NCBI GenBank assembly: GCA_937127205.1
Contig: CAKZLS010000466.1
Location: forward strand, 1-26,758
DNA: 26,758 bases
Reading direction: 5' to 3'
DNA from: an uncultured Rhodospirillales bacterium
GTDB lineage: Bacteria > Pseudomonadota > Alphaproteobacteria > Rhodospirillales > Defluviicoccaceae
The notes under the pieces are model-generated. The model saw only the letters and a list, made by a program, of their open reading frames with translations. It did not search any database and was not told where the DNA came from. The position numbers were made by a program, and so were the translations under genes. Shown here in pieces: positions 1 through 8,393 of the stretch. How positions within the stretch are numbered: position 1 is the first letter of the stretch; every line of letters starts with the position of its first letter.

Positions 1-84
1 CTGCCAAGGACGCGCGAAAAGCGATCACATGGAGCACGGAACTGTGAAAATGGGTACTAGCCTTCGCTCTCATTGGCCCCGGGA

Positions 85-921
85 TTAGAGCATCGCTTCG
101 ATAACGTCGGCGGCCGAGCGCGCGTCTGTTTCGGAATCACGCACCAGCTGGTCGAAATGATCGGTCAGCGCCCGGATCTGGCGGGTTTCGCGAAACACCA
201 TGTAATAGCGGCCGATGTACACCACGGCCAGCAGCGGACCGAAGATCGTCACAGGGGCCGAGAACACGATCTTGGTGTCGTACAGATAGACCCGCAGCGA
301 CGGATACTTGTCGCGACAGCTTTTGGCCATATAGCGAATTTGGTCGCGCCGCGCCGCCTTGGTCAAGCCGCGCCAATACCCTTCGCCCCGGGCCAGGGAC
401 TCCACAAGCTCCTGTGACATGCAGATTTCGTAATCCGATCCGGGCCGGCGCAGCCATTCGGCCTTGTCCCGAACTGCGTACCCGGCCTGTTCCGGTGTCT
501 TCTCCAAAAACGCCGCGTACTCGAAGTCGATCACCGCATCGGTTTTGAGGATGTCGGGTAGCGTCGCCGGCACATGGCGGATCTTGTACCCCACGGCTTC
601 GCGGTGCCAATCGTCGATCTGCGCATCCGCCGGCGTCCGTTCCGCGTCGGCAAGCCGGAACGACGTGGCGAGCAGATCGGCTGCGGTTTCGCTGCGCTCG
701 GTCAGCGCCAGCAGCCAATCGGCACTTACGCCCAGCGCCAAGGCGCATTCCGCCGCCAAGTGAGCATTGGGCAACCGCGTTTCATCCTCGCTCAGCAATT
801 GCGCGATGGTGGAGCGGTCGACTCCGCACGCGCGCGCCAGCGCACTTCGGCTAACGGCATTAGCTCTCATCCGATCGTCCAAGCGTGTCCGGAAAATGCG
901 GGCGCGTTCGCGTTTATCCAT
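85..921 (-). CDS. XRE-family helix-turn-helix regulator with an unrecognised C-terminal domain
   Basis: This is a 278-residue predicted cytoplasmic DNA-binding protein. Residues about 12-73 form an XRE/Cro-type helix-turn-helix. The recognition region is near residues 24-43 (SRSALARACGVDRSTIAQLL), followed by the usual LGVSADWLL closing helix. Residues about 100-278 form a second domain that I do not recognise. It is rich in Arg, Tyr and Trp and has a hydrophobic strand-like stretch (VTIFGPLLAVVYIGRYYMVF) near residues 218-237, which may be a ligand-binding or oligomerisation core. The ATG at 921 has no clear Shine-Dalgarno sequence, so translation may be weak or leaderless. It diverges from the DUF2061 gene across 134 bp, an arrangement that suits autoregulation. 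Target genes and ligand cannot be read from the sequence. The HTH call is firm and the rest is inference. Confidence 0.85.
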   Translation of the reverse strand: MDKRERARIFRTRLDDRMRANAVSRSALARACGVDRSTIAQLLSEDETRLPNAHLAAECALALGVSADWLLALTERSETAADLLATSFRLADAERTPADAQIDDWHREAVGYKIRHVPATLPDILKTDAVIDFEYAAFLEKTPEQAGYAVRDKAEWLRRPGSDYEICMSQELVESLARGEGYWRGLTKAARRDQIRYMAKSCRDKYPSLRVYLYDTKIVFSAPVTIFGPLLAVVYIGRYYMVFRETRQIRALTDHFDQLVRDSETDARSAADVIEAML

Positions 922-945
922 ACTGTCGATAATATCACGCTGCTG

Positions 946-959
946 TTGGATAAAATCAA
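946..959. promoter_or_regulatory. Imperfect FNR/FixK-like box in a divergent promoter region
   Basis: The sequence TTGGATAAAATCAA matches the FNR/FixK consensus TTGAT-N4-ATCAA at 8 of 10 informative positions. It lies between the divergent XRE and DUF2061 genes, 25 bp upstream of the regulator's ATG. A nearby odd-centred palindrome GATAATATC (929-937) could equally be the XRE protein's own operator. The left half-site is degenerate, so this is a weak call. Confidence 0.2.
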
Positions 960-1055
960 CAATGCGATGAAAATGTTTCGGATTTCCAGAATGTCCGCGG
1001 GCTTGCCCTTTTGCTACTTCAGTGCCGTAGCAAAGTCCTTGGGGGAAGAGGTCGG

Positions 1056-1292
1056 ATGGACAGCACGCGCCGGATCATACTGAAAGCCATCACGTGGCAA
1101 ATCATCGGTATCTTTTGCATGACGGCGCTTAGCTATCCGCACACCGGATCTCTCACCATCGCACTGACTCTGTCGGTCAGTACGTCGGCCACCGGCTTCA
1201 TTATGTACCTTGTTCACGAGAAGCTCTGGAACACCGTGCAATGGGGCCGCAAGGCCGCCGAGACGAGCCGTCCTCAGCGGCACCAAGCATGA
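1056..1292 (+). CDS. DUF2061 family small membrane protein
   Basis: This is a 78-residue protein of the DUF2061 family, predicted small inner-membrane proteins of unknown function. The N-terminal Lys-Ala-Ile-Thr-Trp-Gln-Ile-Ile-Gly run is followed by two hydrophobic segments (about residues 12-28 and 32-52). The family-typical C-terminal motif HEKLWNTVQWGR follows at about residues 54-65, and the length fits the family. I chose the ATG at 1056 because a strong ribosome binding site (GGGGGAAGAGG, 1041-1051) sits 4-5 bases before it. An upstream start in the same frame at 1011 has no such site and would add a non-conserved extension. It is 59 bp before the EamA exporter on the same strand and may be co-transcribed with it. 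No function is proposed. Confidence 0.85.
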   Translation: MDSTRRIILKAITWQIIGIFCMTALSYPHTGSLTIALTLSVSTSATGFIMYLVHEKLWNTVQWGRKAAETSRPQRHQA

Positions 1293-1351
1293 CGGGACGC
1301 GCGCTCTGGTGATATAGACCTCTCCTCCGACATCCACACCACGAGGCCCTA

Positions 1352-2245
1352 ATGCACGACACAGCCCATTCATCGAGGATCGGCACGCTCGCCGGTTTCA
1401 TGGCCGTGCTGCTGTGGGCGCTGCTGGCGCTGTTTACCACCGGGGCCAAGGGCATTCCGCCATTCCAGCTGGTCGCCATGACCTTTGCGCTGGCATTCAT
1501 TCTGTCCATGGCTCTGATCATTGCGCGGGGCGGAGTGGCGCGGTTGGGTGTCCTTCGCCAACCGGTGCCGGTCTGGCTTCTCGGTGTCGGCGGGCTGTTC
1601 GGCTATCACTTCTTCTATTTCCTGGCCCTTGGCAACGCGCCGCCGGCCGACGCCAGCCTGATCGCCTATCTGTGGCCGCTGCTGATCGTGCTGTTCTCGG
1701 CCCTGCTTCCCAGTGAGCGGCTGCGTTGGTTCCATGTGGTGGGTGCGCTTTGCGGGTTCGCCGGAGCCGGATTGCTGGTGACCGATGGTGGACAGCTAGC
1801 GTTCGACAACCGCTATGCGCTCGGTTATCTGGCGGCGGCGGCATGCGCCTTGATCTGGTCGAGCTATTCCGTGTTGAACCGCTCGTTCAAGCAGGTACCG
1901 ACCGATGTGGTCGGCGGATTTTGCGGCGCCGTCGCAGTCCTCGGCGCGCTCTGTCATCTGGCCTTTGAGCAGACCGTCATGCCCACGCCCGAAAAATGGC
2001 TCGCCATCGCCGCGCTTGGGCTCGGTCCCGTCGGTGCGGCCTTCTTTCTATGGGACTATGGCACCAAGCACGGTCACATTCAGCTTCTGGGCGTGTCGTC
2101 TTACGCCGCGCCCCTACTGTCCACCATCGTGCTGGTCGTGTTCGGTTTAGCACCGGCAACGCCAGTGCTCGCCCTCGCCTGTATCCTCATCGTGCTCGGT
2201 GCGGTGATCGCATCGGCCGACATGCTGCGCCGGCGCCGCTCCTAG
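1352..2245 (+). CDS. EamA/DMT superfamily exporter
   Basis: This is a 297-residue integral membrane protein of the drug/metabolite transporter superfamily. It has about ten hydrophobic segments arranged as two EamA repeats (about residues 12-140 and 150-292). The typical loop GNAPPADASLIAYLWPLLIVLFS is at about residues 93-115. Family members export amino acids or other small metabolites from the cytoplasm, and the substrate cannot be assigned here. The ATG at 1352 is preceded by GAGG five bases upstream. The stop TAG at 2243-2245 overlaps the stop of the convergent ChrA gene, so there is no intergenic space at the 3' end. Confidence 0.88.
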   Translation: MHDTAHSSRIGTLAGFMAVLLWALLALFTTGAKGIPPFQLVAMTFALAFILSMALIIARGGVARLGVLRQPVPVWLLGVGGLFGYHFFYFLALGNAPPADASLIAYLWPLLIVLFSALLPSERLRWFHVVGALCGFAGAGLLVTDGGQLAFDNRYALGYLAAAACALIWSSYSVLNRSFKQVPTDVVGGFCGAVAVLGALCHLAFEQTVMPTPEKWLAIAALGLGPVGAAFFLWDYGTKHGHIQLLGVSSYAAPLLSTIVLVVFGLAPATPVLALACILIVLGAVIASADMLRRRRS

Positions 2246-3654
2246 CGGACGTCTATTCCCGTTGCATACAAAATCAAGCCCACGGCCGCCGCCAAGGCCA
2301 ATAGGACAATGACGTTGATGTTGAACCGGAACACCGCCACCAGCGCCGCCGCCGACAGGATCAGGGCGGCCGGGTCAAGCGATGGGAGTCTGGGAATGGA
2401 CATGTCCAGCCCCCAGCCCGCGAAAGTGATCACGTCTCGAAACACCACATGCATCGCGAACCACAACGCCAGGTTCAAGACAACACCGACGACCGCGGCG
2501 GTGATGGCCGAAAGCGCCGCCGATAGAGCGCGGTTGCCGCGCAGCTTTTCGACGTGGGGCGCACCGAGCAGGATCCACAGAAAACAAGGCGCGAAGGTCA
2601 CCCAGGTGGTGAGCAACCCGCCAAGGATGCCCGCCAACATTGGTGACAGTGCACCGGGGTCGCGAAACGCCCCCATGAAGCCCACGAACTGAGTCACCAT
2701 GATCAGCGGTCCAGGGGTGGTTTCGGCCATCCCGAGCCCGTCCAGCATCTCGCCCGGCTGGAGCCAACCGTGGGTCTCCACGGCGGCTTGCGCCACGTAG
2801 GCCAGCACAGCGTAGGCGCCGCCGAAGGTAACCACCGCCATCTGGCTAAAAAAGATGGCGATATCGGTAAATACATCGTCGACGCCGAGCGCCGCCATCA
2901 AAACGAAGGTCGGCGCCAGCCACAACACAGCCAAAACGCAGCCGATCTTGATCGACCAAGCCATATCCGGGCGGGCGTGATCGGGAATCCCCTGCCCCAA
3001 TACCGTATCGGTGTCGGCCACGTGCGCGCCGCCGACCCGGCTGGGTCCCTGTTCGCCCGAAAATGCCTGCATCCCGGCGCGTCCGGCGAAGAACCCGAAA
3101 AGTCCGGCCGCAAGGATGATCGCCGGAAACGGCGCGTCAAACAGGAAAATGGCGATGAAAGAAACGGCGGCGATCGACAGCTTGGTTGGGCTTTTCAGCA
3201 CCCGCGTTCCGATCCGCACCACCGCCTGAAGGACGATCGCCAACACCGCCGCCTTCAGCCCGAAGAAGATCGCGGTCACGAAACCCACATCGCCGTAAAG
3301 CGCATAGACGATGCTCAGGATCATGATGGTGATCATGCCGGGCAGCACGAACAACAATCCGGCGACGATCCCCCCCGCCGTTCGATGCATCAGCCAGCCA
3401 ATATAGACGGTCAGCTGCTGCGCTTCCGGTCCCGGCAGCAGCATGCAGAAATTGAGCGCGTGCAGGAATCGCTGATCCCCGAGCCAGCGTTTCTCCTCCA
3501 CCAGAATGCGGTGCATCACCGCGATCTGGCCGGCCGGACCGCCGAAACTCAGCAGCGCCACCCGGGCCCACACCGCCAACGCCTCGCCGAAGCCGGGCCA
3601 GGGCCCGCCGTTGGCCGCAATGTCCGCCCGCTTTTCGCTTTCCCCGTCGATCAC
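2242..3654 (-). CDS. chrA: ChrA-family chromate transporter, two-domain long form
   Basis: This is a 470-residue inner-membrane protein of the CHR family, which exports chromate, probably by exchange or proton coupling. It carries two homologous CHR domains. The first has FGGPAGQIAVMHR near residues 37-49 and LPGPEAQQ near 73-80. The second has FGGAYAVLAYVAQ near 277-289 and TPGPLIM further on. A hydrophilic linker near residues 195-235 separates them. I chose the GTG at 3654 because GGCGGAGG lies six bases upstream. A longer frame reaching 3810 would run into the neighbouring diguanylate cyclase with non-conserved sequence. Many two-domain homologues are annotated by similarity only, so chromate as substrate is inferred. 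The terminal TAG lies in a CTAG shared with the convergent exporter's stop. Confidence 0.88.
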   Translation of the reverse strand: MIDGESEKRADIAANGGPWPGFGEALAVWARVALLSFGGPAGQIAVMHRILVEEKRWLGDQRFLHALNFCMLLPGPEAQQLTVYIGWLMHRTAGGIVAGLLFVLPGMITIMILSIVYALYGDVGFVTAIFFGLKAAVLAIVLQAVVRIGTRVLKSPTKLSIAAVSFIAIFLFDAPFPAIILAAGLFGFFAGRAGMQAFSGEQGPSRVGGAHVADTDTVLGQGIPDHARPDMAWSIKIGCVLAVLWLAPTFVLMAALGVDDVFTDIAIFFSQMAVVTFGGAYAVLAYVAQAAVETHGWLQPGEMLDGLGMAETTPGPLIMVTQFVGFMGAFRDPGALSPMLAGILGGLLTTWVTFAPCFLWILLGAPHVEKLRGNRALSAALSAITAAVVGVVLNLALWFAMHVVFRDVITFAGWGLDMSIPRLPSLDPAALILSAAALVAVFRFNINVIVLLALAAAVGLILYATGIDVR

Positions 3655-3734
3655 ACTAGGCCTCCGCCCCGCCGCCCGCGCGCCATTGCTCGCAGTGGTG
3701 TCGAGTCGCGTATTAGGGCATGGCACTCCCGGCT

Positions 3735-5144
3735 TCAAGCGCCTCCAGACACCTGGGCGCGGCCTTCGGCTTTGCTGTGATAGAGTTCTTCGTCGGCGCG
3801 GCAGATCCACTGTTCGATGGAGTTCGCTTCGTTGTATTCCGCGACACCGGCACTGAAGCTCAATTCGATCTCGTGCCCCTCGAATTCGAACGGCCTCTCG
3901 CGAGCGATCTCCAGAATGCGCTCCGCCAGGCGGACGGCCTCTTGCACTTTGGTTTCCGGCAGGATCGCGACGAATTCATCGCCGCCAATTCTCGCGAAAA
4001 TATCGTTCTCGCGCAGATTGGCCCCGACCACGGCCGCCGCCCGCTGAAGGATCGCATCGCCCGCCAGGTGGCCATAACCGTCATTCACCTGCTTGAGGTG
4101 ATCCAGGTCGAAAAGGGTCAGGGACAAGGGCCGTCCATACCGTTTGGCACGCTCGACTTCAATGACCGCCGACTGATAGAACTGGTGACGATTGGCGATA
4201 CCGGTCAGCGGATCGACGCGCGCGAGCCGATCCAACTGGGTGTTCGCGGCCCGCAACTTTCCGACCGAACGGCGCAGGGCTTCCGTTTTCTTTCTGACCG
4301 CGCGGCGCAGCGATATGTAGTGGATAGCGAAGGCGACGACCAGGAGGATGGCGGCGAGAACGATGACAGCCGCGATGATCCATTTTGCGATGGGCTCCGC
4401 TGGGACGAACCAGCGATCGCGGATCTCCGCCATTTCGTATGGGGAAATTCTCATCAATCCCGTATCGATAAACGGCAGCAAGGCTTCGGAGCTCTTGTTT
4501 ACGGCGGCGCGAATGTTTTCCGTAAACAGGACATGGTCGGCCTTGAAGCGCTCAAGACTTTCCATGGCAATCAAGTGATATTGACCGGTGGGGAAGTCGG
4601 TGACGAAGGCCTCGATTTCGCCATTGACGGCCGCTTCGACCATCAGCTCGCTGTTCGGAAACGATGTGAGGACCGTGTCCGGAAAGTAGGATTGAATAAA
4701 TGACTGTTGGAAGCTGGATTCCACCACGCCCACGGGGATCTTTCCAACTTCGGACAGGTTCGACACGTCCGAATGCGCCGCGACGTACAACAACGTCCTG
4801 ACGCGCATGATGCTTTGCGAGAAGCTCAGATAGCCGTCACGATCCTTGGTGTCGACCAATCCACCGTGAACATCCGCCGCGCCGGAGCGGACCCGATCGA
4901 GCGAGACTTTCCAATCCACAAGATCGAATGTGACCTCGACATTGTTATGCTCGCCGAAAAGACGCCAAACATCGATTAGAAGTCCCTTCGGATTGCCCTC
5001 GGCGTCCAAAAACGAATAGGGCACCCAAGATGCCGAATTGGTTACGACCAGAGATTGTGGCCGATCTTCATCCGACGCCGCCGCCGGGGTAAAGCACAGC
5101 ACCAGCGCCAATAAAAGGAAGAAAACCGAGGACTTTGTGGACAA
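3735..5144 (-). CDS. Membrane diguanylate cyclase with amino-acid-type periplasmic sensor domain (SBP_bac_3-TM-GGDEF)
   Basis: This 469-residue protein is predicted to make cyclic di-GMP from GTP in response to a periplasmic ligand. Order: signal peptide (1-24, ending AAAS), family-3 solute-binding domain (about 28-250), one transmembrane helix (about 254-277), a short coiled linker, then GGDEF (about 305-465). The active-site loop is GGDEF at 387-391. The inhibitory RxxD site (R378-D381) lies exactly five residues before it, so product feedback is likely. In the sensor, R102 in the T-x-x-R motif and D183 in FVTDFP match residues that bind the carboxylate and amino groups of amino acids in this family. 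The start is a TTG at 5144: an in-frame stop lies three bases upstream of it, and the signal peptide begins immediately after it. It lies 80 bp upstream of chrA on the same strand. Confidence 0.9.
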   Translation of the reverse strand: MSTKSSVFFLLLALVLCFTPAAASDEDRPQSLVVTNSASWVPYSFLDAEGNPKGLLIDVWRLFGEHNNVEVTFDLVDWKVSLDRVRSGAADVHGGLVDTKDRDGYLSFSQSIMRVRTLLYVAAHSDVSNLSEVGKIPVGVVESSFQQSFIQSYFPDTVLTSFPNSELMVEAAVNGEIEAFVTDFPTGQYHLIAMESLERFKADHVLFTENIRAAVNKSSEALLPFIDTGLMRISPYEMAEIRDRWFVPAEPIAKWIIAAVIVLAAILLVVAFAIHYISLRRAVRKKTEALRRSVGKLRAANTQLDRLARVDPLTGIANRHQFYQSAVIEVERAKRYGRPLSLTLFDLDHLKQVNDGYGHLAGDAILQRAAAVVGANLRENDIFARIGGDEFVAILPETKVQEAVRLAERILEIARERPFEFEGHEIELSFSAGVAEYNEANSIEQWICRADEELYHSKAEGRAQVSGGA

Positions 5145-5265
5145 TGTCTATCCGCTGTTGTTCATTCGCATAATTGGTTTTTCAGCGCTCTAACATCGTT
5201 ACAGCCCCCCTACAACCCAGAGTATTTTTAGGCGCTCCGGAATTCCCGGCTGACGGCGAAATACC

Positions 5266-8200
5266 TTATCCGGCATCGCCTGCCGGCTTCTCGACGGTCG
5301 CGGCCATCTCGCGCTCGAGGCGCTGGCGCGTGGCGCCGCCGGGCTTGGTTTTCCGTGCCAGCAAACTGTAGGCCACGGGCACCACGAACAGCGTGAACAC
5401 CGTGGCCGCGAGCACGCCGGAGAACACCACGATACCAATGACTTGGCGCGTTTCGGCCCCGGCCCCGAAAGAGACCATGAGCGGGATCGCCCCCGCCGCC
5501 GTGGTCAATCCGGTCATCATGATTGGCCTCAGGCGGATCCGCGACGCGTTGACGACGGCATCGTCGAAGGCCATGCCGCCATCGCGAAGCTGGTTGGCGA
5601 ACTCGACGATCAAGATGCCGTTCTTGGCCGCGAGGCCCACCAGCACGATCAGACCGATCTGAGTGTAGATGTTCAGAGTGCCGCCGGCGAGGTAGAGCCC
5701 GAGCAGTGCGCCGGCCATGGCGAGCGGTACCGTCAGCATGATCACCAACGGATGGACGAAGCTTTCGAACTGCGCGGCCAAAACCAGGAACACGACCAAC
5801 ACGCCAAGCATGAACACGAACACCACGGAAATGCCCGCCTCGCGGAAATCCTGCGACTCGCCCTTGTAGTCGATGATCGCGGCGGCCGGCAAATGCTCGG
5901 CGGCGGCACCTTCCAAATAGGATAACGCCGCGTCCAGCGTATAGCCGTCGGCTAGATTGGCCTCGATCGTGATGGCCCGCAGCCGGTTGTAGCGGTTGAG
6001 CGTGCGGGAATCGGCGAATTCCTCCACGGTGACGAGATTGGAGAGTGGGATCAATTCGCCGGAGCGGTCGGATCGGACATAGATATTCTCGATGTCGCTG
6101 GGGGTTCGCTGGGTGTCACGCTCTCCCTCCAGGATCACGTCGTACTCCTCGCCGGCGTCGATGTAGGTCGTCACTTGGCGGGAGCCGAGGACGGTCTGCA
6201 GGGTTCGTCCGACGTCGCCGATGCGTACGCCCGGATCGCCGGCACGGTCGCGGTCGATGACCCCCCGCACCTGCGGCTTGGTCTCCTTATAGTCGTGGTC
6301 GACGCCAACCAGTCCCGGTTTGTCACGCTCGATCGCCTCGAGCAGGAGATCGCGCCACTCGATGAGTTCCTCGTAGGTTCCGCCGCCGATGACGAATTGT
6401 ACCGGCTTGCGTAGCCGAGCGCCGAACCCCTGGCGCATCACCGGGAATGCCCGCACACCCGGCAGACCAGATACGCGCTGACGGACGTCGTCCATGATCG
6501 CCCAGCCCGAGCGGCGCTCCCCCCAGTCAGAAAGCACGAAGATGACGATGCCGCTGTTGAAGGTCTCGATGTTGCCGAATTGGCGCGGCGCCCTGACCAG
6601 AAGCCGCGTGACCTCGCCCGCCTCCACCAGTGGCATCAACCGCCGCTCGATCTCATCCATGTATTCGACCATGTATTGGTAGGACGCCCCTTCGGGTCCG
6701 TTCACCAGGAGAAAGAAGGCTCCCCTATCCTCTTTGGGCGCATACTCGCTGGGAATCTCCTTAAACAGCCAGGCGGCGGCGCCCAGCAGAACGAGAAAGA
6801 CGCCGCCGACGACAACTGGCCGGCGCAGCGCCCCTGTCAAAGCCCGGGCGTATCCTTTCTGCAGGCGGTTAAATACCCGATCGACAGCCTGCGCCAGACG
6901 GGGCTCCCGGCTGTGTGGGCGCAAAACCTTGGAGGCGATCACCGGCGACAGGGTCAATGCCACCAGGCTGGAGAAGCCCACCGCGGCCGCCATGGTCAGT
7001 GCGAATTCCGAGAACAGCCGCCCGACGTCTCCTTCCAGGAACGTGATGGGCACGAACACCGAGATCAGCACCACGGTGGTCGCCACCACGGCGAAGCTCA
7101 CCTGGCGGGTGCCGTTGTAGGCCGCCACCAAAGGCGTCTCGCCCTCTTCGATGCGCCGATGAATGTTCTCCAGAACGACGATAGCGTCGTCGACAACCAA
7201 GCCGATGGCGAGCACCAGCGCCAACAGGGTCAAGAGGTTGATGGAAAACCCGAGCATGTCGAGGACGATGAACGTGGAGATCAGGGACACCGGCACCGTC
7301 ACAGCCGGAACCAGAGTGGCGCGAACGTTGGCCAGGAACACGAAAATCACCAGCACCACGAGAACAATGGCAATGCCGAGCGTTTTGTACACCTCGGAAA
7401 TGGCACCATCGATGAAGACGCTGGTGTCGTAGCTCTGCTTGATCTCCAAGCCATCGGGCAGGGTTTCATTGAGCCGGGCGGCCTCGCCGCGCGCCGCCTG
7501 GGTCACCGCCAGAGTGTTGGCCTGGCTCTGCTTGATGATGCCGATGCCGACCATGGGCACCTGGTTGCCGCGAAAGAACAGGCGGTCCTCGTCGGCGCCC
7601 CGTTCCACCCGCGCGACATCGCCAAGCCGCACCAAGTAGCCGTCGCGTCCCTGCCTGAGCACCAGTTGACCGAAATCCTCCGAGGTCAAAAAGCTGCGTT
7701 CGACGCGGACGGTGAATTGCCGGGCGGTGGATTCGATGCTGCCGGCGGGCAGTTCCACGTTTTCCGCCCGAAGCGCTTCCTCCACGTCGTTAACGGTGAT
7801 GCCGCGGGCGGCCAGCGCGGTGCGATCGAGCCAGATGCGCATGGCGTAGCTGAGGCCGCCACCGACCCGGATCCGGGCGACACCGTCGAGCGCAGAGAAC
7901 CGGTCCACCAGATAGCGCCGCGCGTAGTCGGTGAGTTCGAGCACGTTCATGCGGTCGCTGACCAGGTTCAGCCACATGATCACGTCGTCGTTGGTATCGG
8001 CTTTCTGGATCTCCGGCGGGTCGGCCTCGTCCGGCAAGTCGTCGAGGATCCCGGCGACCCGGTCACGCACATCATTGGCGGCGCCATCCACGTCGCGATC
8101 GATGTTGAATTCGATGTTGATGCGCGACCGCCCATCTTCGCTGGTGGACTCGATGAACTTAATGCCTTCCACACCGGCGATGCGGTCTTCGATGATCTCG

Positions 8201-8391
8201 GTGATCCGGGTTTCCACCACGTTTGCGGCGGCGCCCGGATAAACGGTGTCGATGGAAACCACCGGCGGATCGATATCCGGATATTCCCGCAGCGGCAGTT
8301 TGAGAAATGCGACGATGCCGAATACGACGAGAAGCAAACTGATGACCGTAGCGAAGACCGGCCGCGTCACCGCCACGTCCGAAAGGATCAT
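5266..8391 (-). CDS. RND efflux pump permease, HAE1/AcrB type
   Basis: This 1041-residue inner-membrane proton antiporter is the permease of a tripartite RND efflux pump. It has the family's usual length and plan: TM1 at about residues 10-30, a large periplasmic loop, TM2-6 from about 335, a second periplasmic loop, then TM7-12. The TM4 proton-relay pair is intact as D401-D402 (GLVVDDAIVVLEN). The TM10-region LVGLAAKNGILIVEFAN supplies the conserved Lys. The ATG at 8391 follows the adaptor stop by two bases (TGAGCATG). GGGAGG lies six bases before the ATG, inside the adaptor's 3' end, so translation is coupled. No outer-membrane channel gene is in the window. The substrate is unknown, most likely drugs or amphiphiles. 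Confidence 0.93.
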   Translation of the reverse strand: MILSDVAVTRPVFATVISLLLVVFGIVAFLKLPLREYPDIDPPVVSIDTVYPGAAANVVETRITEIIEDRIAGVEGIKFIESTSEDGRSRINIEFNIDRDVDGAANDVRDRVAGILDDLPDEADPPEIQKADTNDDVIMWLNLVSDRMNVLELTDYARRYLVDRFSALDGVARIRVGGGLSYAMRIWLDRTALAARGITVNDVEEALRAENVELPAGSIESTARQFTVRVERSFLTSEDFGQLVLRQGRDGYLVRLGDVARVERGADEDRLFFRGNQVPMVGIGIIKQSQANTLAVTQAARGEAARLNETLPDGLEIKQSYDTSVFIDGAISEVYKTLGIAIVLVVLVIFVFLANVRATLVPAVTVPVSLISTFIVLDMLGFSINLLTLLALVLAIGLVVDDAIVVLENIHRRIEEGETPLVAAYNGTRQVSFAVVATTVVLISVFVPITFLEGDVGRLFSEFALTMAAAVGFSSLVALTLSPVIASKVLRPHSREPRLAQAVDRVFNRLQKGYARALTGALRRPVVVGGVFLVLLGAAAWLFKEIPSEYAPKEDRGAFFLLVNGPEGASYQYMVEYMDEIERRLMPLVEAGEVTRLLVRAPRQFGNIETFNSGIVIFVLSDWGERRSGWAIMDDVRQRVSGLPGVRAFPVMRQGFGARLRKPVQFVIGGGTYEELIEWRDLLLEAIERDKPGLVGVDHDYKETKPQVRGVIDRDRAGDPGVRIGDVGRTLQTVLGSRQVTTYIDAGEEYDVILEGERDTQRTPSDIENIYVRSDRSGELIPLSNLVTVEEFADSRTLNRYNRLRAITIEANLADGYTLDAALSYLEGAAAEHLPAAAIIDYKGESQDFREAGISVVFVFMLGVLVVFLVLAAQFESFVHPLVIMLTVPLAMAGALLGLYLAGGTLNIYTQIGLIVLVGLAAKNGILIVEFANQLRDGGMAFDDAVVNASRIRLRPIMMTGLTTAAGAIPLMVSFGAGAETRQVIGIVVFSGVLAATVFTLFVVPVAYSLLARKTKPGGATRQRLEREMAATVEKPAGDAG

Positions 8392-8393
8392 GC

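Noticed and set aside
1..84. Left edge of the window as part of a gene
   Set aside because: No frame with coding character continues from the edge to the regulator gene's 3' end, and no RNA or repeat is recognisable.
3655..3810. 52-codon upstream extension of ChrA
   Set aside because: It is Arg/Pro-rich, non-conserved and overlaps the diguanylate cyclase gene. GTG 3654 has a clear ribosome binding site.
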